From contig BCGN01000001.1 in the NCBI GenBank assembly GCA_001599295.1, positions 1,612,001-1,676,000 on the forward strand: a stretch of DNA of 64,000 nt, in the 5' to 3' direction. Under the pieces are notes generated by a model that was not told the origin of the DNA, did no database searches, and saw only the letters and a program-made list of their open reading frames with translations. Made by a program: the position numbers and the translations under genes. Positions 8,787 to 18,500 of this stretch are shown here, piece by piece. Position 1 is the stretch's first letter. Every line of letters starts with the position of its first letter. The stretch is from Sporopachydermia quercuum (Eukaryota > Ascomycota > Sporopachydermiomycetes > Sporopachydermiales > Sporopachydermiaceae).

Positions 8787-11207
8787 TTATAAGTGCTGTT
8801 TTACCTCTTTCTTTTCGATAACATTGATAACGTCGTCCTTCTCAAATTCATCCCAACCATCAAAACTCAAACCGCACTCAACACCTTTATTGACAGAACT
8901 CACTTCATTTTTACCTTGCTGTAAAGTTTTAATCTTTCCTTCATATACCACTTTATTCTTTCTTAGAACAGTAACGAGAGAATTCTTATTAACAATACCA
9001 GAATTAACTCTGCAACCAGCAACTTTAACCACAGACTTCTTCTTAGTAATAGAAAACACATTTTTAATAAAAACTTCGCCAATAGTGGAAATTTCAGTCT
9101 TAGATGGTAGATGGCCACTCAAAGTCTCAGTGACATCTTCAATTAACTTATAGATAATAGTGTGATTATGAACAGGAACACCAGCTCTTTCGGCTTTATG
9201 TTCAGCTTCTTTCGATAGAGGTACATTGAATGTGAATATTTCAGCTTTTGATGAGATAGCTAAATCAATATCCGATTCACTCAAAGGACCAACACCACTG
9301 TCTAATACAAAGCATGAGACTTGGTTATTCCCAATACCAGATACAGCTTCAGTTACAGCTTCAACAGATCCCGAGAAATCAGCTTTGATAATCATAGGAA
9401 TAGATTGATGCTCGAATTCATCGTTTTTGGTTGAAGCATCTTCTGATGATTCTGTTGTTTTACCTTCACTTTCAATGTCTTCAGGATTCANCCCGTATTT
9501 ACGTAACTCTTCTAACTTTTCCTTCTCGCGAGCTTCATCAAGTAATTTCTGCCTTGTTTCATTCAAAATCTCAATGTCTTTTGCCTGTTCTTTACGTTTT
9601 TCTCTAATCAGTCTACTTACAACAACTTTCTTAGCAGTAGCCTCATCTTTAACTTGAAGTACTTCATCACCAGCTTCAGGAAGTTCTTTCCAACCACTAA
9701 TTTCAACAGGGGTTCCTGGTCCTGCAGACTTGATAGTTTTGCTATTTTCATCCTTGAGTAAACGGATTTTAGCCCAAGACTTACCGGCTACTACAATCAT
9801 TCCTGGTTTCAAAGTACCTTGACGAACTAAAACTGAAGAGATACTTCCTTGTCCCTTACGCACTTGACTTTCAATGATCCAACCTTCAGCTTTAGCCTTG
9901 GGATCAGCACGAACATCTAAAACTTCGCTCAACGTCAAAATGGCTTCTTCTAGTTCATCGATACCAAAGCCTGTTTTACCGCTAACCCGTACAGCTTGTA
10001 TGTCACCACCGTATTCTTCGCAAAGGATTTCGTTCTCAGCCAAATCAGCAATAACTTTCTGAGGTGCAGCATCTTCACGATCTACTTTATTCACAGCGAC
10101 AATACAATTGACGCCTGCTGCATTGATATGTTTGATGGCTTCTTTCGTTTGAGGCATAACTGAATCATCAGCTGCTACAACTAGAATGACTATATCGGTA
10201 ATATTAGCTCCTCGTTCACGCATTTTCAAGAAAGCAGCGTGACCAGGGGTATCAAGGAAAGTAATCAGTTTTCCCGATGGTAATTTCACAGAAAATGCAC
10301 CAATTCTTTGTGTAATACCTCCATGTTCTGAAGCTGCTATTTGCGATTTACGAAGATAATCCAAAATAGTAGTTTTCCCATGATCAACGTGCCCCATAAT
10401 AGCAACCACGGGAGGTCTTAGAGGAAGCTTGGAGATGTCCTCTGGTGGTGGTGACGGATATACATCAAATAATGTATCCTGTTCTTCTTCTATGACTGCT
10501 TCGAATCCAAACTCGTCAGCAATCAAACCAGCAGTTTCAGGATCGAGCATATGGTTATGGGATACGTTTTCAAATCCTAAATCATCCATCTTCGATTGGA
10601 TATAGTTTAACCGAACAGAAAGAATATTGGCAAGGGTTGAAACGGAAACAAATTGGGGGATAGATATCTTCCGCTTTATTGATCTCCGTTGATGTTTCCG
10701 TGATGTGGCTCTTTCTCGTGACGATTCATTGTTCATTGATTTGCCAGTGTTTGCTCTAAAAATGAGATTTGAAAGTCCTTTATCCGTAGAAGTTTTGTGG
10801 TTATTCTGAGTTTTTTGCTGAGACCGAATTCGCTGATTTTGTTGGCTCTGCTGGTTCTGTTGGCTCTGCTGGTTCTGTTGGCTCTGTTGACGTTTTCTGT
10901 GATCTTTCTGAGATGTGGATTCTGATCGATTAGTGCTATGCCTTTGTGTATGCTCTTTGTTCGCTGGTTCAGAAAACTCCTGCACATGACTAGTCTGATC
11001 TGTATTTGTGGCATTCGCAGGTTTTGACTCCTTTTTGAAAGGATTCGAAAATCTGGAAATTTTCGGTTTCTTTGGCGGTAATCCATTCAAAATGTCATTG
11101 CTGAGTTGTATTGAGGAGTTAGTGAAAGGTCTGGTCCACAGTCCCTGAGGAACCTGCCTGATCACCTGCTTAGATAAAGTGGCTAGTTTCAATTGTACAC
11201 GATACAT
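8787..11207 (-). CDS. IFM1: Mitochondrial translation initiation factor 2
   Basis: GTPase that places initiator tRNA on the mitochondrial small ribosomal subunit. 806 residues. The N-terminus (MYRVQLKLATLSKQVIRQV) is basic and hydroxylated without acidic residues, as in mitochondrial presequences. A Gln/Asn/Ser repeat follows at about 105-135. The G domain begins near 268 with G1 GHVDHGKTT, then G3 DTPGHAAF near 317, G4 NKVD near 372 and G5 SGKTGFG. Downstream are the IF2 beta-barrel domains II and IV and the C-terminal initiator-tRNA-binding barrel (about 690-806; AGCRVNSGIV). Length is somewhat above the S. cerevisiae protein, mainly through the low-complexity N-terminal part. One ambiguous base at 9491 falls in a linker between domains. 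Confidence 0.96.
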   Translation of the reverse strand: MYRVQLKLATLSKQVIRQVPQGLWTRPFTNSSIQLSNDILNGLPPKKPKISRFSNPFKKESKPANATNTDQTSHVQEFSEPANKEHTQRHSTNRSESTSQKDHRKRQQSQQNQQSQQNQQSQQNQRIRSQQKTQNNHKTSTDKGLSNLIFRANTGKSMNNESSRERATSRKHQRRSIKRKISIPQFVSVSTLANILSVRLNYIQSKMDDLGFENVSHNHMLDPETAGLIADEFGFEAVIEEEQDTLFDVYPSPPPEDISKLPLRPPVVAIMGHVDHGKTTILDYLRKSQIAASEHGGITQRIGAFSVKLPSGKLITFLDTPGHAAFLKMRERGANITDIVILVVAADDSVMPQTKEAIKHINAAGVNCIVAVNKVDREDAAPQKVIADLAENEILCEEYGGDIQAVRVSGKTGFGIDELEEAILTLSEVLDVRADPKAKAEGWIIESQVRKGQGSISSVLVRQGTLKPGMIVVAGKSWAKIRLLKDENSKTIKSAGPGTPVEISGWKELPEAGDEVLQVKDEATAKKVVVSRLIREKRKEQAKDIEILNETRQKLLDEAREKEKLEELRKYGXNPEDIESEGKTTESSEDASTKNDEFEHQSIPMIIKADFSGSVEAVTEAVSGIGNNQVSCFVLDSGVGPLSESDIDLAISSKAEIFTFNVPLSKEAEHKAERAGVPVHNHTIIYKLIEDVTETLSGHLPSKTEISTIGEVFIKNVFSITKKKSVVKVAGCRVNSGIVNKNSLVTVLRKNKVVYEGKIKTLQQGKNEVSSVNKGVECGLSFDGWDEFEKDDVINVIEKKEVKQHL

Positions 11208-12052
11208 GATAAACTAGGTTAATATGCTAAGAGAGCTCTCCTTGGTTGCAAAAAAGTACTTTGAAGTAATGCCAATTAAGGTAACATCTATAGTTGTAAT
11301 GATATGTATCAGTGAATTATTTGTACTAGAAACGAGTGAAAGTTGAAAAATTGATTAATGTGGAAATAAAATATCGGATATCATAACGCCAAATGTTCGG
11401 ACGTTATGCATATTCATGCATGGATGAAAGTTTATTATTGTTTTACATGTTGGGGGTGTTTAAAAAATTGTGCTTAATGTGAAATTTAAAATAAGACAGA
11501 ATTGACAGCATATGGTGTTGGTTTCTCTAAGTGATAGCATTTTACTTGGTATCTGACAACGATTATAGATAGTTTCGAATAGATCATACACAAGTTATAT
11601 TGTAATAAAGAAATTGGGGTTGAGAATGGATTGACTGAGAATAGAAGGAATATCTATTACGTTCAGCACCATAGTTATTCACTGTAGATTTGTGTTGACG
11701 CGACACGTCTTGATTCATTCGTAGAAGATATTATATTTACTTTACAGAATATGACACTTCATTTCAACAGATTAACATGAAAGAAAATGATTAGTAATTA
11801 AATAATAACTGGTAGTATTTCGTTTTAATTTGTTAATTTGCTAATTTGTTAATTTAAAACGTTGATCTATCGTGATACTACCTCTGATTACTTTTACTAT
11901 TGATTTATAGTATATGCCAACTGTGTCAATTTACTCCACAGTAACATCATTGTAACTATATCAACTTATGAGTAACGAACTACGCTAATAAATTCTAAAT
12001 GTATACAATAAAACATCAAGAATAATCAAAAGGCAGAATCAATTAAACTAAA
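11208..12052. other. Intergenic region upstream of IFM1, with small AT-rich repeat
   Basis: 845 bases holding the IFM1 promoter and the 3' end of the Aip5-like gene (both are on the minus strand). At 11827-11855 an 8-base unit AATTTGYT is repeated three times and followed by AATTT. No open frame of interest. Confidence 0.55.
11827..11855. repeat. Short AT-rich tandem repeat
   Basis: Three copies of AATTTGYT in a row plus a partial copy, in the IFM1 upstream region. Probably replication slippage; no function implied. Confidence 0.75.
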
Positions 12053-13117
12053 TCAATCAGAATAGATCAAATCACGTAATAATCCTTGTTCATTTGCCTC
12101 TTCGATATCAGCAACATTACCAATAATCTCCTTATTTCTGACTAAACCAGGGAAACTACGACCTTTTGAATTCCACTTCCACAATCTTTTAGCCGCTTCA
12201 TCAGTTGCTAAATCAACATATTTGAAATCAATTCCATTAGCTTTCAGGATTGTTGCTAATCTATTTGTTTCAGAAACAATGTTTCTTGATGCTGAAGACA
12301 ATGAAGTGTACAAATAAACAGTATAATCAGCTTCTGGAGACTTCTTGGTAGTGCTTGAGTCACCAGAACTCTTTTCCTTAGTTTCATCATCGTTTTCAGT
12401 CTCCTTTTCATCATCGTCTCCATCATTTGGATCAATATGTTGTTGTTTCCTCAATCCACTTGGCTTCACACCAGGAATTCTTTCTGTAGTAGCTTGACGC
12501 ATAGTACCATCAACAGCAATTGTAGGCCGTTTTGTTTCAACTTGACTGTAAGCCTCTTCAATTACTTCTTCCATACCAGGTTCAGCTCCATCGAATTCAT
12601 GATCACCAACTAGTGCACCTTCGGATGCTAATTCATCTCTAGAAGGACTGACTTCTCTTGTTGCAGAATCATCTCTAATATACTTCAAATTAGGAGAATC
12701 AAACAAAGGTGATTTGTATCCTAAACGACCACCTTTTCTATCGTCGATTGAAAGATTTGATAACCCACCAACAGGNAATTTTGGCTTCAATTCTTCTTCA
12801 TACTCTTCAGGACTCTTCTTTTCACCATACGCAATTGCACTTTGGTTCATCACATCATCAACTGAAGGCTGCGATTGATTGGATATCGATGATGCATGTG
12901 ATAGTGAAACATAACCAGAAGAAGAGTCATTTTCACCTTTACTTGGAAATGGGTTAAAAGGACGATGTGGTGACAATGATACTTTTCTATTTGGTGATGC
13001 TGCTCTTGATGACAAACTATCAGAAGCTGATTTCAATCCTTCTTCCATTTCTTTTGTTGAAACAACTAAAGTTGATCCTCCTTCTGTTTCCAGTAACTTA
13101 TCAGAATCTTGGCCCAT
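12053..13117 (-). CDS. Protein with C-terminal glutaredoxin-like (Aip5-type) domain
   Basis: 354 residues. The first 250 or so are disordered: Ser-rich with SP motifs (AASPNRKVSLSPHRPF), then acidic. The last 90 residues (from YTVYLYTSLSSAS to LLRDLIYSD) look like a glutaredoxin/SH3BGR-type thioredoxin fold: beta-strand, helix with NRLATILKANGIDFKYVDL, then RSFPGLVRNKEIIGNVADIEEANEQG, the usual cis-Pro region and GG-loop area. The CxxC active site is absent (SLSS occupies it), so it is probably not a redox enzyme. S. cerevisiae Aip5 (YFR016C), an actin-assembly factor at the polarisome, has such a C-terminal domain but is much longer (over 1200 residues), so orthology is a hypothesis. An ambiguous base is at 12776. 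Confidence 0.62.
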   Translation of the reverse strand: MGQDSDKLLETEGGSTLVVSTKEMEEGLKSASDSLSSRAASPNRKVSLSPHRPFNPFPSKGENDSSSGYVSLSHASSISNQSQPSVDDVMNQSAIAYGEKKSPEEYEEELKPKXPVGGLSNLSIDDRKGGRLGYKSPLFDSPNLKYIRDDSATREVSPSRDELASEGALVGDHEFDGAEPGMEEVIEEAYSQVETKRPTIAVDGTMRQATTERIPGVKPSGLRKQQHIDPNDGDDDEKETENDDETKEKSSGDSSTTKKSPEADYTVYLYTSLSSASRNIVSETNRLATILKANGIDFKYVDLATDEAAKRLWKWNSKGRSFPGLVRNKEIIGNVADIEEANEQGLLRDLIYSD

Positions 13118-15529
13118 TTTGAAACTAATAAAAGGATTGATTTAATTCAATAGAATTATAGAACTACAATAAATAAGCTCAGTTGCTACTGACTGGTTCA
13201 AGGCAGTGAGGAAACAGGCTGAACCGGATAATTGGCTTGATAAAAACACGTTTCTTTAATATGAATTAGACAATAACAAGATCTAACAACGAACGCAATA
13301 GTTGACAAACAAATGTGCAATTATTAGTTACAAAACAATAAGAAAAAGTCTGTGGTGTGATTGATTGATTATTCATACTAATAGTGATAATAAAGCAGTG
13401 TCATCAAAGAGAGGAACGAAATATGGAGAAAGTTTAGGCTGACTGGGAAGAGGAAGAAATAGAGTTTGAGGCTACTTTGAAAAATAGAGTAAGATATTGC
13501 CTAGTTGGGATTTTTAGTTGCATGTTGCGCCAAAGATTTCGGAAACGATATATGAATGGTTGATAAGAAAGTAAAAGTGATGCTTGATTGGAGAGAGTAT
13601 GTATGAAGCGGAGCATTTGATGAGAATTGGAAGCGTAACCGAAATAAATGAAGACGTTACGAACAAAATCACCAGTAGGCAAAAATATGAACAAGATGTT
13701 TAAGTCTGAGTACGAGAATTACTGGTATACTGTAGTTGAGAACAGACGACTATATGAAAGGAGGTAATGTGGTGATGCACTATCCAGCCGAATGTTGGGA
13801 TAAAAGGGAATAAATTTTAATGTTTAGCCCTTTTCGACTGAGAAAATAAAAATAAATGGAACAAACGAAAGAATTTTATGTCCAACATGCTTCAAGCCTC
13901 AACCAAGTGAATGGTACGGGTATTTTTCCGATCACTGGAGTTTTCATGAGCCTCATTACTTTTTGTTGGACAAGGATGTGACAATGGAATGTCCGGATAT
14001 TTTGGGTGGCAGTGTCATAAATTCTGAAGGAACCTAGTACTAATGAGAATAGATATTTTTAAGAGCTAATTTGGATCCTATTCTGAACATGTTATAATCT
14101 GAATTGTTTTTGAAACTCATTTCAGAGAGTAGCTAAAATACGTAACTCAAGTAGCAGTAATCGTGCTGTCGTGTCAATTGATCTAAGTCGCGTCCTTTAT
14201 CTCAGTTAGCGATCACATCATCATTAAATAATTTTTTCAAATAAGAAAAGAAAAATTTTAACTTTGTAATGATGCCAAATAAAGTTAGAGTTCAAACTAG
14301 ACTGGGAACTGCAGTTTTGGTATTGANCTTCATTTCCTAGCTCTCCCAGAAAATCTACAATAAGTCAACAGAATATAATCCGTTACCAAAATTTTTTTTT
14401 CAGTTATTGGCTACGCTATACCCTAACAATAGCAGTATCTAATCATAACCACCAGCCAGAAAAAGGTTTTGTATTTTGACTAATTCACGCAGCCAACTCA
14501 ACATTAGCCTCAACTTGTCACTCATCCACCCTCCTCCTTTATATGCACTAATATGCACATTTGGTGCACTTGTCCAACCTAATAAACTAATTTCAGTGAC
14601 GATATGATTACATAATCATTGAAAGGGCTGTTTCCTCTCATCAGCAAACATCTTCGTTACAACCGAATGTCCTCTTTTAAGACACATTAACAGTATCAAA
14701 CACTATTAATAGCCGTAAGTACGAACAACAGACAATCGGTGTTTCAACGGATCAATCAGTATTTTAGCTGAATCAACCACCTTGTAAACTGATGATTTAT
14801 CCTGTTAATCCTGGTTTATTGCTCGCTGGAGACTTGCTCAAAACACTGCAGAANGTTTAGTTGACAATCAGCTTGTTCAGACTCCTGAGGAGTCAATCAT
14901 AGCTGCCAAGCAAGCCTTAGGACTGAACATTCGGGTTTTATTCCCACATTCAAGACTTTTCTCTTGTTCAGTATCACCTGCAAGTATTTCAGCCTTTTTG
15001 TTGGAAAGAACAGAACAGAAAATCAACTCGAGACTGCTATTCCATTTAGATAATCACGGTTTTGTTTTATATGCAACACCTCTAATGTCAGACGTAAATG
15101 AGAGCTGGACTTTCGCATTTGTTTACTTTAGAATCACTGTTTTTGTTTTATCTTTTATTTCAACCTGCTGAGAACCAAGAAGTTTACATTCTTATTTGAA
15201 ATTTACTGTAATATATATTGATTGCTTGGTCTTTTACAAGAATTCGCGTCTGCTAGAACCAGCAAGCAATTGGATATCTGCAGAAGCATATTTGCACCAC
15301 ATCACTGTTGTATTAAATCAACACAACCGTCAAGTAACAAACAAATAACAAGTGAAAGATATACAAAATATTACACGCTCATTGTTACAGCAGTTAAACT
15401 TTGTATTTAGAGTGGCTATACATTAACTTCATACCACACCACTCTGCTCTTGCTTCTATACACTAAACTACAGCCAAATGCAATATACCTTAACGAAATA
15501 TCAGAGAATCATCACAAGAAAATCTCAAA
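13118..15529. other. Long divergent intergenic region upstream of SLN1
   Basis: 2.4 kb between divergent starts, the longest gene-free stretch here. Short frames such as the one at 13434-13694 (minus) and 15222-15410 (plus) show no recognisable sequence. A plus-strand frame without an early ATG is open from 14809 to 15171 (about 120 codons); I do not recognise its product. Single ambiguous bases at 14327 and 14854. A long upstream region would suit regulation of SLN1 or an unannotated noncoding transcript. Confidence 0.45.
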
Positions 15530-18500
15530 ATGCATATATCGTTTTGGGACAAAATTAAAGCCAGGATTGCCAAACGGCAGATCAGAATTGGAATACGAAC
15601 TCAGCTAATAAGTTTAGTATGTATCTCAGTGCTATTCTCCTTGATGATCCTTTCCATTGTGTCTGGTATCTACAATTCAAATAATGTTTTAACCTTACGA
15701 CAGGAGAGGCTAGAAGTAATGGCACAACTGAAAGCTTCACAAATACAACAATCATTTCTAAGTACTTATTACCAAATCTACTGGTATTCTTCAAGAGACG
15801 ATTTGCAACAACCTTTGGTATCTGTTCAAGCTGGCAACACTTCTGAGACATTGATCAGCCAAATAGCAACTGCAGCTCAAACGTTTGTCGATACGTCAGA
15901 CAATTTCTATGGTGGTGCTGTTTACGATTTGGGATTTAATGAGATTGTAGCTACTAGAAACAATTTTTCTAATGTCAACATAACAGAGGATCTTTATGAC
16001 ATTCTTTTCCCATTGAATTCTAATTTCTCTGCTCCTTCGGTGCTCTATGATAGTGGTGGACTTATCAGTGGTCCTTTCTTTGTTGGAAACTATAGTTATG
16101 CCATGTCTATATCTGTTCCAATTTACGCAAACACTTCGGTGCTTATACAACAAAAATTTGCTGCTGGATACATTACTGTGGCTGTGAATGCTGATACTAT
16201 CTATTCTGCTGTTAACGATACAACAGGTATTCAACAAGGCCAAGTGGTCATGCTGGAAGGTCTATATGGCAATATGTCATACCAAACACCTGAGTATCCA
16301 AATATAACAAACTTCCGTTACGTTTTCAACCCCAATGATTATGACTACAGTATACTAGAGGATTCATTTCCTATTGAAAGTTACCGACCTGCTCAGAACG
16401 CATTAGTTTCCAATGCTTCCGGCACTCAAGTAGATATCACTAATCCATTAGGCGAGAAAGTAGCTGTTGGGTACTCACAAGTAGGCCTACCTGCTATCTC
16501 TTGGGCGGCTGTGGTTGAACAACCTCAATATGATTTTATGCTACCCAGTAGACAATTAACATCCATGATTGTTGGAACTGTTTTAGGAGTTGCTGTGTTC
16601 ATGTGTGTTTTGACTCTTCCAATAGCTCATTTTGCTGTGAGACCTATTTTGAACCTGAAAAGAGCAACTGAACAAACCACCAATTACCGCATACAACAAG
16701 AGAAGCTGATGGAAGAATACGAGTACAATAACCAAGTAGGAAACAAACCTTCATCGGGCGAAGGTCCCGGCGGGGCTGGGGGAGGAAGCGGGACCGGAAA
16801 CGATAATGGATATGATGGAGATAATGATGAATCAGACTCGGAAATCGGGAATGGGGAGAAACCGGGAGACACTCAGGAGAGGAGAGTCCATACACCGGTA
16901 GGCTCCGGAGGTAGAGCTAGTACTACAACTTCTTCAGCCACTGCTACAGGAACTGATGTTGGAAGCCGCAATAATGATTCTACTCATTATAAAAAGCATT
17001 TTAAGTTTAGTGGTAAGCTAAGACGGAAGCTGAAGCGGGGCCACCCAGGAGGATACTCTCCGTCTATTAGAATTGATTCCTATGTAGCAGATCCAGAGAA
17101 ACAAACAACCGTAGCAGTTTGCCCTGCCGAGGTAGAAATAGAAGAGAATCTACACCCATACGCCATATCTAATCCTCGGCCTTCATCAACATCTCCCTCA
17201 CCGGTTACTCCCGGCTTCCGAATTCCGTCCCGCATTCCAGAAACCGGGAGATTGATTCGGGACGAACTTACCGAGCTTACGACGACTTTCAATATGATGA
17301 CGGATGAATTAGAGAAACAGTACAATCATTTAGAAGATCGGGTTCGCGATAGAACTCGGGAACTGGAAAAGGCTAAACTCCAAGCTGAAAGCGCAAATGA
17401 AGCGAAAACTGTCTTTATGGCTAATATATCTCATGAATTGCGTACTCCGCTTAATGGTATTCTTGGTATGACTGAAATTGCCATTGCAGAGAGAGACGTT
17501 TCAAAGATTCGACAATCATTGAAACTGATCTTCAGATCGGGGGAATTATTACTTCATATTCTTACTGAATTGCTTACATTCTCAAAGAATCAAGTGAAAA
17601 CTACTAAGCTAGANCCTAGAGAGTTCTTAGTATTAGAAGTTGCTATGCAGGTGAAATCTATCTTCTCCAAGCTGTCTCAGGATCAGAAAGTAGCACTTTC
17701 TATTCAATTGATACCTCAAGCATTAGAACGAATGGCATTAATGGGAGATTCCAATCGTATTATACAGATTGTGATGAATTTGGTTTCCAATTCAATCAAA
17801 TTCACTCCAGAATATGGTGCTGTTGAAGTCCGAATCCGTTTAGTGGGAGAATATGATGAAGAAGAAAGTAGGAAAAGTGGATTTAAGTTTGTGAGTGTGA
17901 AAAAGAACTCTGGGACAGTTCAAGCAATGTTTAAAGAATTTTCTAATGTGAAATCTGTTTACTCCAGCATGGAAGCAATTCGTCAAGCTAAGGAGTTTGC
18001 AGAGTCTCCAGTGTCTGCTACTATATCAGAGGGAAATGAGGAAAAGCAAACAACAAGTTATCATGAAACAGATAATAGCGATAGTACTAACGGCAGTAGT
18101 AGTGGCCGCACTAAACGAGCAGTTAACAACAGGTCAGACTTCCCTAAAAAGCACATTGGAGCTTATTTAGAGGCCAATGATGCTTATGAAGACGAGTTAT
18201 ATGAAGATATCGTGTCCCAGATGTCAGGAAAATCCGAATTAATACCTGGTTCTGCATCAGTCTACGGGGACTCTCTCGAGCGGAGTTCGCGAGATGATAC
18301 TGATGCTGTTAGCCATAGATCACGTAATCAGAAATCTTTTCTGAAAAGACCAGGGGCACATGGCGAGACTGCGTCTCATTCGAATACTAAAGGAAGATTT
18401 AGAACAAAGATTAAACCAATTGAACCGAAAACTTATGTATTTGAATTCGAAGTTGAAGATACAGGACCAGGAATTGCCCCTGATTTACAACAGAAAGTGT

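Noticed and set aside
13434-13694. 86-codon minus-strand frame in the SLN1 upstream region
   Set aside because: Low-complexity product without recognisable motifs; short frames of this size are expected by chance in AT-rich DNA.
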